A stretch of 64,000 nucleotides of DNA from positions 3,823,562 to 3,887,561 of the forward strand of contig NZ_CH902584.1 of NCBI RefSeq assembly GCF_000152845.1. Reading direction: 5' to 3'. The notes beneath the pieces were generated by a model, which did not search any database, was not told where the DNA came from, and worked only from the letters and a program-made list of their open reading frames with translations. Origin of the DNA: Roseovarius sp. 217. Its GTDB lineage: Bacteria; Pseudomonadota; Alphaproteobacteria; Rhodobacterales; Rhodobacteraceae. The translations under genes were made by a program, and so were the position numbers. Shown here piece by piece: positions 17,490 to 27,204 of the stretch. The stretch's first letter is position 1; each line of letters opens with the position of its first letter.

Positions 17490-18488
17490 ATGGCAGGCAA
17501 ATCTGAACCCATCACAAACCAAACCACCACCATTCTGCCGAATGCCGGGCCTGTGCGGATCGTGCTGTTGCTCATCGCTCTGGCCCTCCTTCTGGTGGCG
17601 CCGTTCTACCTCTATCCGATCTTCGTTATGAAACTCCTGTGTTTTGCTCTCTTCGCAGCGGCCTTCAACCTGCTGCTGGGCTACACCGGATTGCTCAGCT
17701 TCGGACATTCCGCCTTTTTCGGTGGTGCAGCCTATTTCACCGCCCATGCGGTCAAGGAATGGGGCTGGTCGCCGGAATTTGGCATCCTGCTGGGGGTTGC
17801 GGGGGCTGCGGGGCTCGGGCTGATCATGGGGGCGATCGCCATTCGCCGTCAGGGCATCTATTTCGCGATGATCACACTCGCGCTCAGCCAGATGTTCTTT
17901 TTCTTCTGCTTGCAGGCAGGATTCACCAAGGGAGAGGACGGCATCCAGTCGGTGCCGCGCGGCGAGCTGTTCGGCTTTATCGACCTCTCGGATGCAACCA
18001 ACATGTATTATTTCGTGCTGGGCGTGTTCCTCTTGGGCATGGTGATCATCTGGCGCATTGTGAATTCGCCCTTCGGCATGATCCTCAAGTCAATCCGCGA
18101 GAATGAGAGCCGCGCCACCTCTCTTGGCTATTCCGTGACACGCTACAAGCTGACGGCCTTCGTGATGTCGGCGGCCCTCACCGGCCTTGCGGGTGGGATC
18201 AAATCGCTTGTTTTCCAGTTTGCCACGTTGACCGATGTCACATGGCAAATGTCGGGCGAAGTCATCCTGATGACCCTGCTCGGCGGCATCGGCACGCTGA
18301 TCGGTCCGATCTTTGGCGCGGGCATTGTCGTGACCTTGCAGAACTATCTGGCCACGTCCGACTTTCCGGTGACGATCATCACCGGCGTGGTCTTCATGGT
18401 CTGTGTGCTGCTCTTCCGCCGGGGCCTCGTGGGCGAATTCTACGCCTCCCGACTGGGCCGCCGCCTTGGGTTCAACCCGGACAATTGA
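17490..18488 (+). CDS. ABC importer permease, LivM type
   Basis: The protein has 332 residues from the ATG at 17490, preceded by GGAAAGG. A second in-frame ATG lies 9 bases upstream. It has multiple membrane segments, with the LivM-typical LLGYTGLLSFGHSAFFGGAAY and the cytoplasmic motif IRENESRATSLGYSVTRYKLTAFV. It completes the five-component importer. A 113-base gap with inverted repeats separates it from the GMC oxidoreductase. Confidence 0.92.
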   Translation: MAGKSEPITNQTTTILPNAGPVRIVLLLIALALLLVAPFYLYPIFVMKLLCFALFAAAFNLLLGYTGLLSFGHSAFFGGAAYFTAHAVKEWGWSPEFGILLGVAGAAGLGLIMGAIAIRRQGIYFAMITLALSQMFFFFCLQAGFTKGEDGIQSVPRGELFGFIDLSDATNMYYFVLGVFLLGMVIIWRIVNSPFGMILKSIRENESRATSLGYSVTRYKLTAFVMSAALTGLAGGIKSLVFQFATLTDVTWQMSGEVILMTLLGGIGTLIGPIFGAGIVVTLQNYLATSDFPVTIITGVVFMVCVLLFRRGLVGEFYASRLGRRLGFNPDN

Positions 18489-18494
18489 CGCTCT

Positions 18495-18557
18495 GGCCGG
18501 GCCGCAAATCGCTGGCCCGGTCGTTTTCTGATCAAAAAGCGACCGGGTGCGGCCCGG
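18495..18557. repeat. Overlapping inverted repeats between importer and oxidoreductase genes
   Basis: CCCGGTCG (18516-18523) pairs with CGACCGGG (18540-18547), and neighbouring copies of GGCCGGGCC, GGCCCGG and GGCCCGG allow alternative stems. A-rich and T-rich bases lie in the loop. It may attenuate or process the transcript between livM-type and GMC genes, but there is no proper T-run for a terminator. Confidence 0.55.
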
Positions 18558-18601
18558 TCAGGTGACTCCTGTGGCCAAGCGGCAGGAACGAGAGAGGGTG
18601 C

Positions 18602-20200
18602 ATGGATCACTATGATTACATCGTCATTGGCGCAGGCAGCGCGGGTTGCGTGCTCGCCAACCGACTGTCGGCTGATCCCGCAACCCGCGTCCTTCTGCTC
18701 GAGGCGGGGGGGCGCGACAATTACCACTGGATTCACATTCCGGTCGGATACCTCTATTGCATCGACAATCCCCGCACCGACTGGCGGTTTCGCACCCAGG
18801 CCGAACCGGGGCTGAACGGTCGCACCCTGCTCTATCCACGCGGCAAGGTGCTGGGCGGCTGCTCGTCGATCAATGGCATGATCTACATGCGCGGACAAAG
18901 CCGCGATTATGACCAATGGGCGCAACTGGGCTGCACCGGCTGGGGCTGGGATGATGTGCTGCCGCTCTTTCGCCGCGCCGAGGATCATCACGCGGGCGAG
19001 AGCGACCTGCACGGTGCGGGCGGCGAATGGCGTGTGGAAAAGACCCGCGTCCGCTGGCAAGTGCTGGACAGCTTTCTTGAGGCTGCCGAACAGGCAGGCA
19101 TCCCGCGCACCGACGATTTCAATTCCGGCGACAACGAGGGCGGTGGCTATTTCGAGGTCAACCAACGCGCAGGCATCCGCTGGAACACGTCCAAGGCCTT
19201 TCTGCGTCCGGCCAAAAACCGCAAGAACCTGCATATCCTGACCGGGGCTCAGGCCGAACGGTTGATCATTCAGGAGGGCGAGGTCAAGGGCGTGGTCTAC
19301 CATCACCAAGGCCGCAGCCTTACCGCCCATGCCGCCTGTGAGACCGTGTTATGCGCGGGCGCAATCGGTTCTCCGGCGCTGCTGGAACTCTCGGGCATCG
19401 GCAATGGCGCGACCCTTCAGAGCGCAGGCATCGCCCCCGTGGTCGAAGTGCCGCAGGTCGGGGGCAATCTTCAGGACCATCTGCAATTGCGCCTCGTCTA
19501 CAAGGTTCACGGCGTGCCGACCCTCAATGAACAGGCGAGCAGCCTGCGCGGCAAGCTGGGGATCGGGCTGGAATATCTCCTGACCCGCTCGGGCCCAATG
19601 TCGATGGCCCCCAGCCAATTGGGCATCTTCACCCGCTCAGGCCCGGAAAAGGAAACGCCGGACCTGCAATACCACGTCCAGCCCGTCAGCCTCGACAAGT
19701 TCGGCGATCCGGTCCACCCCTTTCCTGCCATGACCGCCAGCGTGTGCAACCTGCGCCCCGAGAGCCGGGGCAGCGTGCATGTGACCTCGCCCGATTTTCG
19801 CGCGAGCCCGGCGATTCGCCCCAACTATCTCTCCGCAGAGGCGGATCGCGATGTGGCGGCCCGCGCCATCCAACTGACCCGCCGGATCGTGGCGCAACCC
19901 GCCTTTGCCAAATTCCACCCCGAGGAATACCGACCCGGACCCGACTATCAGACCCGCGAAGACCTGATCCGCGCCGCAGGCGATATCGGCACCACGATCT
20001 TTCACCCGGTCGGCACCTGCCGGATGGGTGCGGATGAGGCTGCGGTGGTTGATCCGCGCCTCCGGTTGAAAGGCTTGGGGCGGCTGCGCATCGCCGATGC
20101 CTCGATCATGCCCACGATCACATCGGGCAACACCAATTCCCCCACGGTGATGATCGCCGAAAAGGCAGCGCGCCTCATTCTCGAAGACGCGCGCGGCTGA
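18602..20200 (+). CDS. GMC-family FAD-dependent alcohol oxidoreductase
   Basis: The protein has 532 residues. The FAD-binding motif is YIVIGAGSAGCVLANRLS at the N-terminus, the GMC signature 1 is GKVLGGCSSINGMIYMRGQ (about 80-98), signature 2 is GAIGSPALLELSGIG, and the C-terminal active-site region contains HPVGTCRMG (catalytic His) and GNTNSPTVMIAEKAA. This family oxidises primary alcohols such as choline, long-chain alcohols or polyethylene glycols to aldehydes. The gene follows a complete ABC importer on the same strand, so it likely acts on the imported compound. No aldehyde dehydrogenase is adjacent. Confidence 0.88.
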   Translation: MDHYDYIVIGAGSAGCVLANRLSADPATRVLLLEAGGRDNYHWIHIPVGYLYCIDNPRTDWRFRTQAEPGLNGRTLLYPRGKVLGGCSSINGMIYMRGQSRDYDQWAQLGCTGWGWDDVLPLFRRAEDHHAGESDLHGAGGEWRVEKTRVRWQVLDSFLEAAEQAGIPRTDDFNSGDNEGGGYFEVNQRAGIRWNTSKAFLRPAKNRKNLHILTGAQAERLIIQEGEVKGVVYHHQGRSLTAHAACETVLCAGAIGSPALLELSGIGNGATLQSAGIAPVVEVPQVGGNLQDHLQLRLVYKVHGVPTLNEQASSLRGKLGIGLEYLLTRSGPMSMAPSQLGIFTRSGPEKETPDLQYHVQPVSLDKFGDPVHPFPAMTASVCNLRPESRGSVHVTSPDFRASPAIRPNYLSAEADRDVAARAIQLTRRIVAQPAFAKFHPEEYRPGPDYQTREDLIRAAGDIGTTIFHPVGTCRMGADEAAVVDPRLRLKGLGRLRIADASIMPTITSGNTNSPTVMIAEKAARLILEDARG

Positions 20201-20363
20201 GGGCCGACCTCATATCCGGCCCATACAGAGACAGGACAAGGGGCACCCGTGGACGCCTCTCCATCTTGCCATGTCACCGAGGACATGGACGCAGAGACCT
20301 ATCCGCATTACACAGCACCTGAAATCCATCGACGCCTGCGCGGTGTTCACAAGAGGAGAGTTC

Positions 20364-20849
20364 ATGAAACTGTTTGCCCTTGCCCTGCTCGGCGCGCTGA
20401 CGCTGAGCGGAACGGCCGATGCGCATAGCGTGAAGAAAGACAAGATCGAGATCATCCATCCGCATATCAACGAACCCTTCGCCGGTGCCAAATCGGCTGC
20501 TGCCTATATGGCGATCAGCAATGAGGGCGCAGCAACCGAGCGCCTGATCGGCATCGAAACGCCTGCGGCCAAGAAGACGAGCCTGCACACCACCGACCAT
20601 GCCAGCGACGGGGTGGCGCGGATGCAACCCGTTGCCGGGATCGAGATCCCGGCAGGCGAGACCGTGGTTCTGGAACCGGGTGGCCTGCATGTGATGCTGA
20701 TGGGCCTCACCGCCCCGCTCAAGGACGGGGACATGGTGCCCTCAACCTTCGTGTTCGAGCAGGCTGGCCGGATCGAGGTCGAATTCATGGTCGATCCGAC
20801 CGATGGGGTGGACCATTCCAAGATGGACCACGGCACCGGGACGAACTGA
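20364..20849 (+). CDS. Periplasmic copper chaperone, PCu(A)C family
   Basis: The protein has 161 residues from the ATG at 20364, preceded by AGAGGAGAG, with a signal peptide of 20 residues (ending GTADA). Copper ligands of the family are in place: H at TSLH, ten residues after the next position a Met (VARM), then 21 residues to HVM. The Met normally adjacent to the first His is a Thr here. The C-terminal tail (DHSKMDHG) has extra His and Met. Such proteins deliver Cu(I) to the CuA centre of cytochrome oxidase. The usual partners (sco, cox assembly genes) are not adjacent. Confidence 0.88.
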   Translation: MKLFALALLGALTLSGTADAHSVKKDKIEIIHPHINEPFAGAKSAAAYMAISNEGAATERLIGIETPAAKKTSLHTTDHASDGVARMQPVAGIEIPAGETVVLEPGGLHVMLMGLTAPLKDGDMVPSTFVFEQAGRIEVEFMVDPTDGVDHSKMDHGTGTN

Positions 20850-20886
20850 GCCGGGGCGCGACCGACCACGGTGCAGCACAGAAAAA

Positions 20887-20913
20887 GGGGCGCCCGAGGG
20901 CGCCCCAAGTTTT
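20887..20913. terminator. Terminator shared by the copper chaperone gene and nrdJ
   Basis: GGGGCGCCC (20887-20895) pairs with GGGCGCCCC (20898-20906), followed by AAGTTTT and preceded by GAAAAA on the other side. It lies between the convergent ends at 20849 and 21002 and can serve both strands. Confidence 0.8.
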
Positions 20914-21001
20914 GCTGATCAGGCTCATCATTTGACCGCTCGGTTTCTGCCTGCGGCCTGATCCGCCCGGGGCGAGCGCACCCGCCCCGTGTCTCAATTC
21001 C

Positions 21002-24000
21002 TCAGCTACACCCGCTCGTTGCCCCACAGGTGTTGCACTTCATGCAGGTGCCGTTGCGCACCAGCGTGTAGTTGCCGCAATCGCCGCAGGCCTCGCCCTC
21101 GTAGCCCTGAAGCCGCGCCTTGGTGCGGGCGTCCATGCTCACCGACCCCGAGGCAACTGCCGTGGTCGTGGTCATCGTCGCCGCCATCGAGGCGCTTGAC
21201 GTCTCGGGCACCAACCGCGCCAACATGCTCATCGCATCCATGCCGTCGCCAGCGGCGCGCGCCATGTTTTGGCCGCCTTGGAACACGGTCAATTCCTGCG
21301 GCAGACGCTTGCGCAGATAGCCTGTCGAGCTGATCTGACGCAGCACTTCCAAGGACCGGCTGGCGGCGGCCTCGCTCATCTCCGAGACATTGCGCACGCC
21401 CTCTTCCTCGCCCCGACCGAGATCGTCAAAGCTGGCCCCCAAGGGTTTGACATGCGCCAGATCGGTCCGGTCGAGATAGCTCACCGCCAGTTCGCGGAAG
21501 ATGTAATCGAGGATCGAGGTGGCATTCTTGATGCTGTCATTGCCCTGCACCATGCCCGCCGGTTCGAACTTGGTAAAGGTGAAGGCATCGACGAATTCCT
21601 CCAGCGGCACGCCATATTGCAGACCGACCGACACCGCGATGGCAAAGTTGTTCATCATCGCGCGGAACCCGGCACCTTCCTTGTGCATGTCGATAAAGAT
21701 TTCGCCCAACTGGCCATCTTCATACTCGCCCGTGCGCAAATAGACCTTGTGACCGCCGACAATCGCCTTTTGGGTATACCCCTTGCGCCGTTCGGGCAGC
21801 TTTTCGCGGTGCGACTTCTGGATTTCCTTGACGATCACCTTTTCGACAATCTTCTCGGCCAGCACCTGCGCCTTTTGCTGCGGCGTGCCGGATTCAAGGA
21901 TCTCAGCGGCCTCGTCATCATCCTCGACGAGGCTCGCCGCAAGTGGCTGGCTCAGCTTCGATCCATCGCGGTAGAGCGCATTGGCCTTGACGCCCAAGGA
22001 CCACGACAACTCATAGGCCTTTTGGCAGTCCACGATGCTGGCGTCATTGGCCATGTTGATGGTCTTGGAAATCGCCCCCGAGATAAAGGACTGCGCCGCC
22101 GCCATCATGGTGATGTGGCTCTCGACCCCGAGATAGCGCTTGCCCTTCTTGCCGCAGGGATTGGCGCAATCAAAGACGTGGTAGTGATCCGTCTTGAGAT
22201 AGGGCGCGCCCTCAAGCGTCATGGTGCCGCAAACATGGTCATTGGCCAGCTCGATATCCCGCTTGGAATAGCCCAGATGCGCCAGAAGGTCGAAGGTCGG
22301 ATCGTTCAGCTTTTCATTGGGGATGCCCAATACCTTGGTGCAGAACTCCGCCCCCAGGGTCCACTGATTGAACACGAACCGGATATCAAAGGCCGAGCCG
22401 AGCGCGGCATCCACCTTGGCCAGCTCCGCCTCGCCAAACCCATGACCGATCAGCGAGGTGTGGTTGATCCCCGGCGCATTGCCGATGGTGCCATGACCCA
22501 CGGCATAGCTGACGATTTCCTCGATCTGCGCCGGACCATAGCCGAGCTTTTCCAGCGCTGCTGGCACCGACTGGTTGATGATCTTGAAATAGCCACCCCC
22601 CGCCAGCTTCTTGAACTTCACCAGCGCGAAATCGGGCTCGATGCCGGTCGTGTCGCAATCCATCACCAGACCGATGGTCCCGGTGGGGGCGATCACAGTC
22701 GATTGCGCGTTGCGATAGCCGTGCTTTTCACCCAGCTTCAGCGCCTCGTCCCAAGACGCCATCGCCAGATCAACCAGCCGCGCATCCGGGCAATTCTTGT
22801 GGTCGAGCGGCACGGGTTTCACCGCCAGCGCCTCATAGCCCTCGGTCGCGCCATAGGCGGCGTTGCGGTGGTTGCGGATGACGCGCAGCATGTGCTTGCT
22901 GTTGCGCTTGTAGCCGGCAAAGGCCCCCAGCTCCGCAGCCATTTCTGCGCTTGTGGCATAGGCCACGCCGGTCATGATCGCCGTCAGCGCCCCACAGAGC
23001 GCACGGCCCTCGTCGCTGTCATAGCCAAAGCCCATGTTCATCAACAGGCCGCCGATATTGGCATAGCCCAGACCCAGCGTGCGGAACTCATAGCTGAGTT
23101 GCGCGATTTCCTTGGACGGAAACTGCGCCATCGTCACCGAGATTTCCAGCGTCACAGTCCAGAGCCGCGTGGCGTGCATATAGGCGTCGGCGTCAAACTT
23201 GCCGTCCACGTAGAACTTCAAGAGGTTCATCGAGGCCAGATTGCAGGCCGTATCGTCCAGGAACATATATTCCGAGCAGGGATTCGAGCCGCGAATCTCG
23301 CCGTCTTCCGGGCAGGTGTGCCAGGCGTTGACCGTGTCGTGATACTGAATACCCGGATCGGCACAGGCCCAGGCCGCGTGCCCCACATCTTCCCACAGAT
23401 CACGCGCCTTGATCGTCTTGGCGACCGACCCGTCCACCCGGTTGATCAGCGCCCAATCGGCATCGTCCTTGACCGCCTTGAGAAAGGCATCGGTGACGCG
23501 GATCGAATTATTGGAATTCTGGCCCGAAACGCTGGCATAGGCCTCGCTATCCCAATCGGTGTCATAGGTCGGGAATTCGATGCTCTCATAGCCCTGCTTG
23601 GCATAGTCCAGCACGCGCTTGACGTAGGTCTCGGGGATCTGCACCTGCTTGGCGCTGCGAATGGCGGATTTCAACTGATCGTTCTTCTTGGGATCAACCG
23701 AATCCTCAGAACTGCCATCCCAGGCGCGGATCGCGGCAAAGATCTCGTTGAGCTTCTGCTCGTGCATCTTGGAGCCCGCGACGATGCTGGCAACCTTTTG
23801 CTCTTCCTTGACCTTCCAGTTGATGAATTCCTGAATGTCAGGGTGGTCGGCGTCACAGATCACCATCTTGGCCGCACGCCGTGTGGTGCCGCCCGATTTG
23901 ATGGCCCCCGCCGCCCGGTCGCCGATCTTTAAAAAGCCCATGAGGCCAGAGGATTTTCCACCCCCCGACAACCGCTCGCCCTCACCGCGCAGGCTGCTGA

Positions 24001-24682
24001 AATTCGTGCCGGTGCCGGAGCCGTATTTGAACAGACGCGCCTCACGCACCCAGAGGTCCATAATGCCGCCATCGCCGACCAGATCATCCTTGACCGACTG
24101 GATAAAGCAGGCGTGCGGCTGCGGATGCTCATAGGCAGAGGCGGATTTTGTCAGTTCGCCACTCTGGAAATCGACGTAGTAATGCCCCTGGCTCGGACCG
24201 TCGATGCCATAGGCCCAATGCAGGCCGGTGTTGAACCATTGCGGGCTGTTGGGCGCGGCCATCTGGCGGGCCAGCATATAGCGCATCTCGTCGAAATAGG
24301 CGCGGGCATCGGCCTCTTTGGTGAAATAGCCACCCTTCCAGCCCCAATAGCACCACGCCCCCGCCAAGCGGTCAAACACCTGCTTGGCCGATGTCTCGCC
24401 ACCGAATCCGTCATTGTCCGCCGCGGGCACTGACCGCCAGAGAAACTCGGGAATGCCCTCTTCCTTGACCTTTTCGATCCGGTTGGGGATGCCTGCCTTG
24501 CGGAAATATTTTTGCGCAATCACATCGCTCGCGACCTGACTCCAGCCACGGGGCACCTCGATTTCGTCCAGCCGGAACACCGTCGTTCCATCCGGATTGC
24601 GGATCTCGGAACTGGTGGTCACAAATTCAAGCGCGGCATAGGCGTCTTGTCCGGCGGTGGTGAATTTTCTCTCGATTTTCAT
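21002..24682 (-). CDS. nrdJ: Adenosylcobalamin-dependent class II ribonucleotide reductase
   Basis: NrdJ reduces ribonucleotides to deoxyribonucleotides with a B12-generated radical and needs no oxygen. The protein has 1226 residues, long as expected for this alphaproteobacterial form. The ATG at 24682 was preferred over 24748 (GGGGCAG upstream and the typical MKIERKFT start). Class II signatures include [21 protein letters not shown] and [32 protein letters not shown]-terminal zinc ribbon ([22 protein letters not shown]) closes it. An NrdR box at 24852-24867 indicates NrdR repression. Operation under low oxygen fits the family. Confidence 0.96.
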   Translation of the reverse strand: MKIERKFTTAGQDAYAALEFVTTSSEIRNPDGTTVFRLDEIEVPRGWSQVASDVIAQKYFRKAGIPNRIEKVKEEGIPEFLWRSVPAADNDGFGGETSAKQVFDRLAGAWCYWGWKGGYFTKEADARAYFDEMRYMLARQMAAPNSPQWFNTGLHWAYGIDGPSQGHYYVDFQSGELTKSASAYEHPQPHACFIQSVKDDLVGDGGIMDLWVREARLFKYGSGTGTNFSSLRGEGERLSGGGKSSGLMGFLKIGDRAAGAIKSGGTTRRAAKMVICDADHPDIQEFINWKVKEEQKVASIVAGSKMHEQKLNEIFAAIRAWDGSSEDSVDPKKNDQLKSAIRSAKQVQIPETYVKRVLDYAKQGYESIEFPTYDTDWDSEAYASVSGQNSNNSIRVTDAFLKAVKDDADWALINRVDGSVAKTIKARDLWEDVGHAAWACADPGIQYHDTVNAWHTCPEDGEIRGSNPCSEYMFLDDTACNLASMNLLKFYVDGKFDADAYMHATRLWTVTLEISVTMAQFPSKEIAQLSYEFRTLGLGYANIGGLLMNMGFGYDSDEGRALCGALTAIMTGVAYATSAEMAAELGAFAGYKRNSKHMLRVIRNHRNAAYGATEGYEALAVKPVPLDHKNCPDARLVDLAMASWDEALKLGEKHGYRNAQSTVIAPTGTIGLVMDCDTTGIEPDFALVKFKKLAGGGYFKIINQSVPAALEKLGYGPAQIEEIVSYAVGHGTIGNAPGINHTSLIGHGFGEAELAKVDAALGSAFDIRFVFNQWTLGAEFCTKVLGIPNEKLNDPTFDLLAHLGYSKRDIELANDHVCGTMTLEGAPYLKTDHYHVFDCANPCGKKGKRYLGVESHITMMAAAQSFISGAISKTINMANDASIVDCQKAYELSWSLGVKANALYRDGSKLSQPLAASLVEDDDEAAEILESGTPQQKAQVLAEKIVEKVIVKEIQKSHREKLPERRKGYTQKAIVGGHKVYLRTGEYEDGQLGEIFIDMHKEGAGFRAMMNNFAIAVSVGLQYGVPLEEFVDAFTFTKFEPAGMVQGNDSIKNATSILDYIFRELAVSYLDRTDLAHVKPLGASFDDLGRGEEEGVRNVSEMSEAAASRSLEVLRQISSTGYLRKRLPQELTVFQGGQNMARAAGDGMDAMSMLARLVPETSSASMAATMTTTTAVASGSVSMDARTKARLQGYEGEACGDCGNYTLVRNGTCMKCNTCGATSGCS

Positions 24683-24851
24683 CTGTGCTGCCCCATCGCA
24701 ATAGTTCTTGGACCTTTGGCCCGGTGTGAGTTGTTCAATCCGATCCAAAACGGCGTCACCTCGGCGTCACACACGCTCTGCGCGCAAACGATCCGGATCG
24801 ATAGTTGGTCGGTCATAGCGAATTCTGATGTCATGTCCCTGCCCGGGCTAA

Positions 24852-24898
24852 CCACTATATGTTGTGGCCTTGATGCCCGCCCACACAAACTGACGTAT
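24852..24898. promoter_or_regulatory. NrdR box pair upstream of nrdJ
   Basis: CCACTATATGTTGTGG (24852-24867) is a near-perfect palindrome matching the NrdR consensus (acaCwAtATaTwGtgt). A weaker second site, ACACAAACTGACGTAT (24883-24898), lies with its centre 31 bp away, the three-turn spacing typical of paired NrdR boxes. NrdR represses ribonucleotide reductase genes in response to dATP/ATP. The rest of the 500-base gap 24683-25182 shows no gene. Confidence 0.7.
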
Positions 24899-25182
24899 AT
24901 TGCCATATGCGGTCAACGAAAACTTTTCTGATTAATGCAGAAAAAATGTTTGACAGGTTTCCGGCCAACCCAGCCACCTACATCCCAATGATTCATCCAC
25001 AGGCTGAGACGCAGGATGCGCAGCCGCAGCGCCCAAAACACACAGGCAATAAGCCGTTATTTCCGGCACAGTTGGACGCCACAGTTGTCAGATTGCTTGA
25101 ACTGCGCCCTGCACCGGGCACAAACGCAAACAGCGCGCCAGAGTGGCACGCTGAGCGTTTGTCATCTTGTGACGAGAAGCAT

Positions 25183-25259
25183 TGGTCGGGGCGATAGGAT
25201 TCGAACCTACGACCCCCTGTTCCCAAAACAGGTGCGCTACCAGACTGCGCTACGCCCCG
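25183..25259 (-). tRNA. tRNA-Pro (anticodon TGG)
   Basis: On the minus strand a 77-base cloverleaf starts CGGGGCGTAGCGCAG and ends CGCCCCGACCA. The 7-bp acceptor stem is perfect, the anticodon loop is TTTGGGA (anticodon TGG) closed by CCTGT/ACAGG, the T-loop is GGTTCGAATCC, and CCA is encoded. It lies 64 bases downstream of the DUF192 gene on the same strand. Confidence 0.97.
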
Positions 25260-25323
25260 GACCGTGCGCCTGCATACTGACGATTGCAGCGCTTGAAAAG
25301 CCAAAAACCGGCATCACGCCGCT

Positions 25324-25818
25324 TTATTGGCTTTCTGAACAGGGCCAAGCGGCCTTGGTCTGATCTATGGCGGTATGGCGCATGGTCCAACCTTCGGAAA
25401 TACCGATCTTGCGCGCCAGACCACCGTTGATTTCAAGCACCGCCAGAATCTCCTGACCACCAAAGATGGGGGACTCGTCCAAGGGCTGTGCCTCGTGATG
25501 CACATTCTTGACGGTCCCGGTCTCGTCCATGAAAATCATGTCGAGCGGGATCAACGTGTTCTTCATCCAGAACCCGACTGGCTGTGGTTCTGGATAGATA
25601 AAGAGCATGCCCGCGCTCATCGACATGGTTTCACGATTCATGAGACCCTGCGCGCGTTCCTCTTTGTCATCGGCAACCTCGATCCGGAATCGTGCCGTGC
25701 CCGCATCGCTGCGCAGCATCGCCACATCCTCGCGGCATGATTCCGCTGCCGCAACACTTGCCAGACAGGCCAGCAAGGCCGCCACTGTCACTCTGACGAT
25801 TTTACCGCCGTTTCCCAT
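25324..25818 (-). CDS. DUF192 family exported protein
   Basis: The protein has 164 residues from the ATG at 25818, with GAGG 7 bases upstream. A GTG 6 bases earlier is too close to that site. A signal peptide (about 1-25) is followed by a DUF192 domain (AQGLMNRETMSMSAGMLFIY, GFWMKNTLIPLDMIFMDETGTV, VLEINGGLARKIGI). The family is widespread and its function is unknown. It starts 31 bases inside the end of the cold-shock gene, so the two are probably translationally coupled. Confidence 0.88.
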   Translation of the reverse strand: MGNGGKIVRVTVAALLACLASVAAAESCREDVAMLRSDAGTARFRIEVADDKEERAQGLMNRETMSMSAGMLFIYPEPQPVGFWMKNTLIPLDMIFMDETGTVKNVHHEAQPLDESPIFGGQEILAVLEINGGLARKIGISEGWTMRHTAIDQTKAAWPCSESQ

Positions 25819-26321
25819 CCACACACCTCGGTTGCCATACGCCCCCTTTTACCATCAATCACGCGAATAGCCAGCGCCTCACCGGGCTGAACATCCGCAA
25901 GACCGGAGCGGCGCAGAACCTCGACGTGAACAAACACGTCCTCTTCCCGCCCAAAGGTATTGGCAAAACCGAATCCCTTGCCCTTGTCGAACCATTTGAC
26001 ACGGGCGGGCTGTAGTGGCGCATTGCGAATGATCTCGGGATCAATCTCATCGAGATCGGCCAGTCCCGTATGCTCGAGATCGTCCGGCGGATTTATCGCA
26101 TGCACGGCGACGGCCTGCCGACCGCGTTCGGTCTGCTGCACGTCCAACTCAACCCCGGCGCGATCGGCCACGGAACTTTGACCAAAGTTCCGCAGAACAT
26201 TGGCATGGAGCAAAATATCAGGGCCACCTTCATCGGCAATCACAAACCCGAACCCCTTAACAGGGTCAAACCACTTAACGCGCCCCTTTACTCTGCGAAT
26301 TTCATCATCGTTTATCGTCAC
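25788..26321 (-). CDS. Two-domain cold-shock protein
   Basis: The protein has 177 residues with two cold-shock domains: the first at about 10-75 (GRVKWFDPVKGFGFVIADEGGPDILLHANVL) and the second at about 106-170 (ARVKWFDKGKGFGFANTFGREEDVFVHVEVL). Both carry RNP1-like KGFGF and RNP2-like VF/ILxH motifs that bind single-stranded RNA or DNA. The acidic linker has DLDEIDPE. Its 3' end overlaps the DUF192 start. The AT-rich 122-base leader before it would suit a temperature-controlled transcript, but no riboregulator was resolved. Confidence 0.92.
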   Translation of the reverse strand: MTINDDEIRRVKGRVKWFDPVKGFGFVIADEGGPDILLHANVLRNFGQSSVADRAGVELDVQQTERGRQAVAVHAINPPDDLEHTGLADLDEIDPEIIRNAPLQPARVKWFDKGKGFGFANTFGREEDVFVHVEVLRRSGLADVQPGEALAIRVIDGKRGRMATEVCGWETAVKSSE

Positions 26322-26424
26322 TTTGTCCTACCTTACAGCCTTCATCCCCAAGACTGCGTTAACACTTGCTTCATATTCACACCTGCTTGCAAGCGGTTAA
26401 TAATACCTACTTTCAAGCCCTTGC

Positions 26425-26443
26425 ATTTCACGCAACGTGAAAT
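26425..26443. repeat. Hairpin directly after the pdxH stop
   Basis: ATTTCACG-CAA-CGTGAAAT is a perfect 8-bp inverted repeat with a 3-base loop, immediately after the pdxH stop codon on the minus strand. No T-run follows, so it may be a weak terminator or an operator for the downstream cold-shock gene. Confidence 0.5.
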
Positions 26444-27046
26444 TCATGGGTTGAGGCGTTGAATTTTCCAGGTTTCCGTCGCGGAAGCCCGGCGCCAGAC
26501 GAACCGATCATGCAGGCGAAAGGCTCCATCTGCCCAAAACTCGATTTCAACCGGGGCGATTCTAAAGCCGCCCCAAAAGGCGGGTCTCGCAGGATTCGGC
26601 CCCTTGAGTGCGGTGATCTTGGCCACTTTCGCCATCAATGTCGCACGGCTATCAAGCGGCTGCGATTGCTCCGACGCCCAAGCCCCGAGCCTACTCTTGA
26701 GCGAGCGCGAGGCGTAATAGGCATCCGCGCGCTCGCCCTCTTCGCGGCTCACGGTGCCACGGACGCGAATCTGTCGACGCAAGGATTTCCAGTGCAACAC
26801 CATCGCCGCCTTTGGGGTCGCCGCCAATTCCTGCCCCTTGGCGCTGTTGTAATTGGTATAAAAGATGAACCCGTCAGAGGAGATTTCCTTGAGCAAGACC
26901 ATCCTCACATTCGGCAGTCCCTCGGCATCCACCGTCGAAAGAGCCACCGCATTGGGGTCATTCGGCTCTGACTGTTCCGCCTCAGCAAGCCAGTTGCGTG
27001 CAATCTCAAACGGGTCATCACCCGCAAACTTTCCATCTCGTTCCAT
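26444..27046 (-). CDS. pdxH: Pyridoxamine 5'-phosphate oxidase
   Basis: PdxH is the FMN-dependent enzyme that oxidises pyridoxamine or pyridoxine 5'-phosphate to PLP. The protein has 200 residues from the ATG at 27046. FMN and substrate motifs are visible: [29 protein letters not shown], and the C-terminal signature [33 protein letters not shown]. It is divergent from fabI. PLP made here serves enzymes such as the aminotransferase encoded about 2 kb away. Confidence 0.95.
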   Translation of the reverse strand: MERDGKFAGDDPFEIARNWLAEAEQSEPNDPNAVALSTVDAEGLPNVRMVLLKEISSDGFIFYTNYNSAKGQELAATPKAAMVLHWKSLRRQIRVRGTVSREEGERADAYYASRSLKSRLGAWASEQSQPLDSRATLMAKVAKITALKGPNPARPAFWGGFRIAPVEIEFWADGAFRLHDRFVWRRASATETWKIQRLNP

Positions 27047-27204
27047 CAAACTGTCCCGATGCCATCTCTCAAAAACTGAACGCTGCGGATCTATCTAACG
27101 CACATAGCGGCATTTGACAGGTTGTGCGCCTGAATGACCAGCCCTTGATGCAATCCCCCCAATCGCCTAAAGGTCAGAAAAATCGTGATGGCCGGGGGCT
27201 GGGA

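Noticed and set aside
18516..18547. Rho-independent terminator after the LivM-type gene
   Set aside because: The stem is strong, but no T-run follows and the T-rich bases are in the loop.
21269..23932. Long open frame antisense to nrdJ
   Set aside because: Same cause: it mirrors a gene with clear class II reductase motifs and shows no domain of its own.
24993..25001. TCATCCACA as a DnaA box near nrdJ
   Set aside because: One mismatch to TTATCCACA, single copy and far from the start. Too weak to call.
24993..25304. Small frame containing GVAQSGSAPVLGTGGRRFESY
   Set aside because: This is the false translation of the tRNA-Pro gene at 25183-25259.
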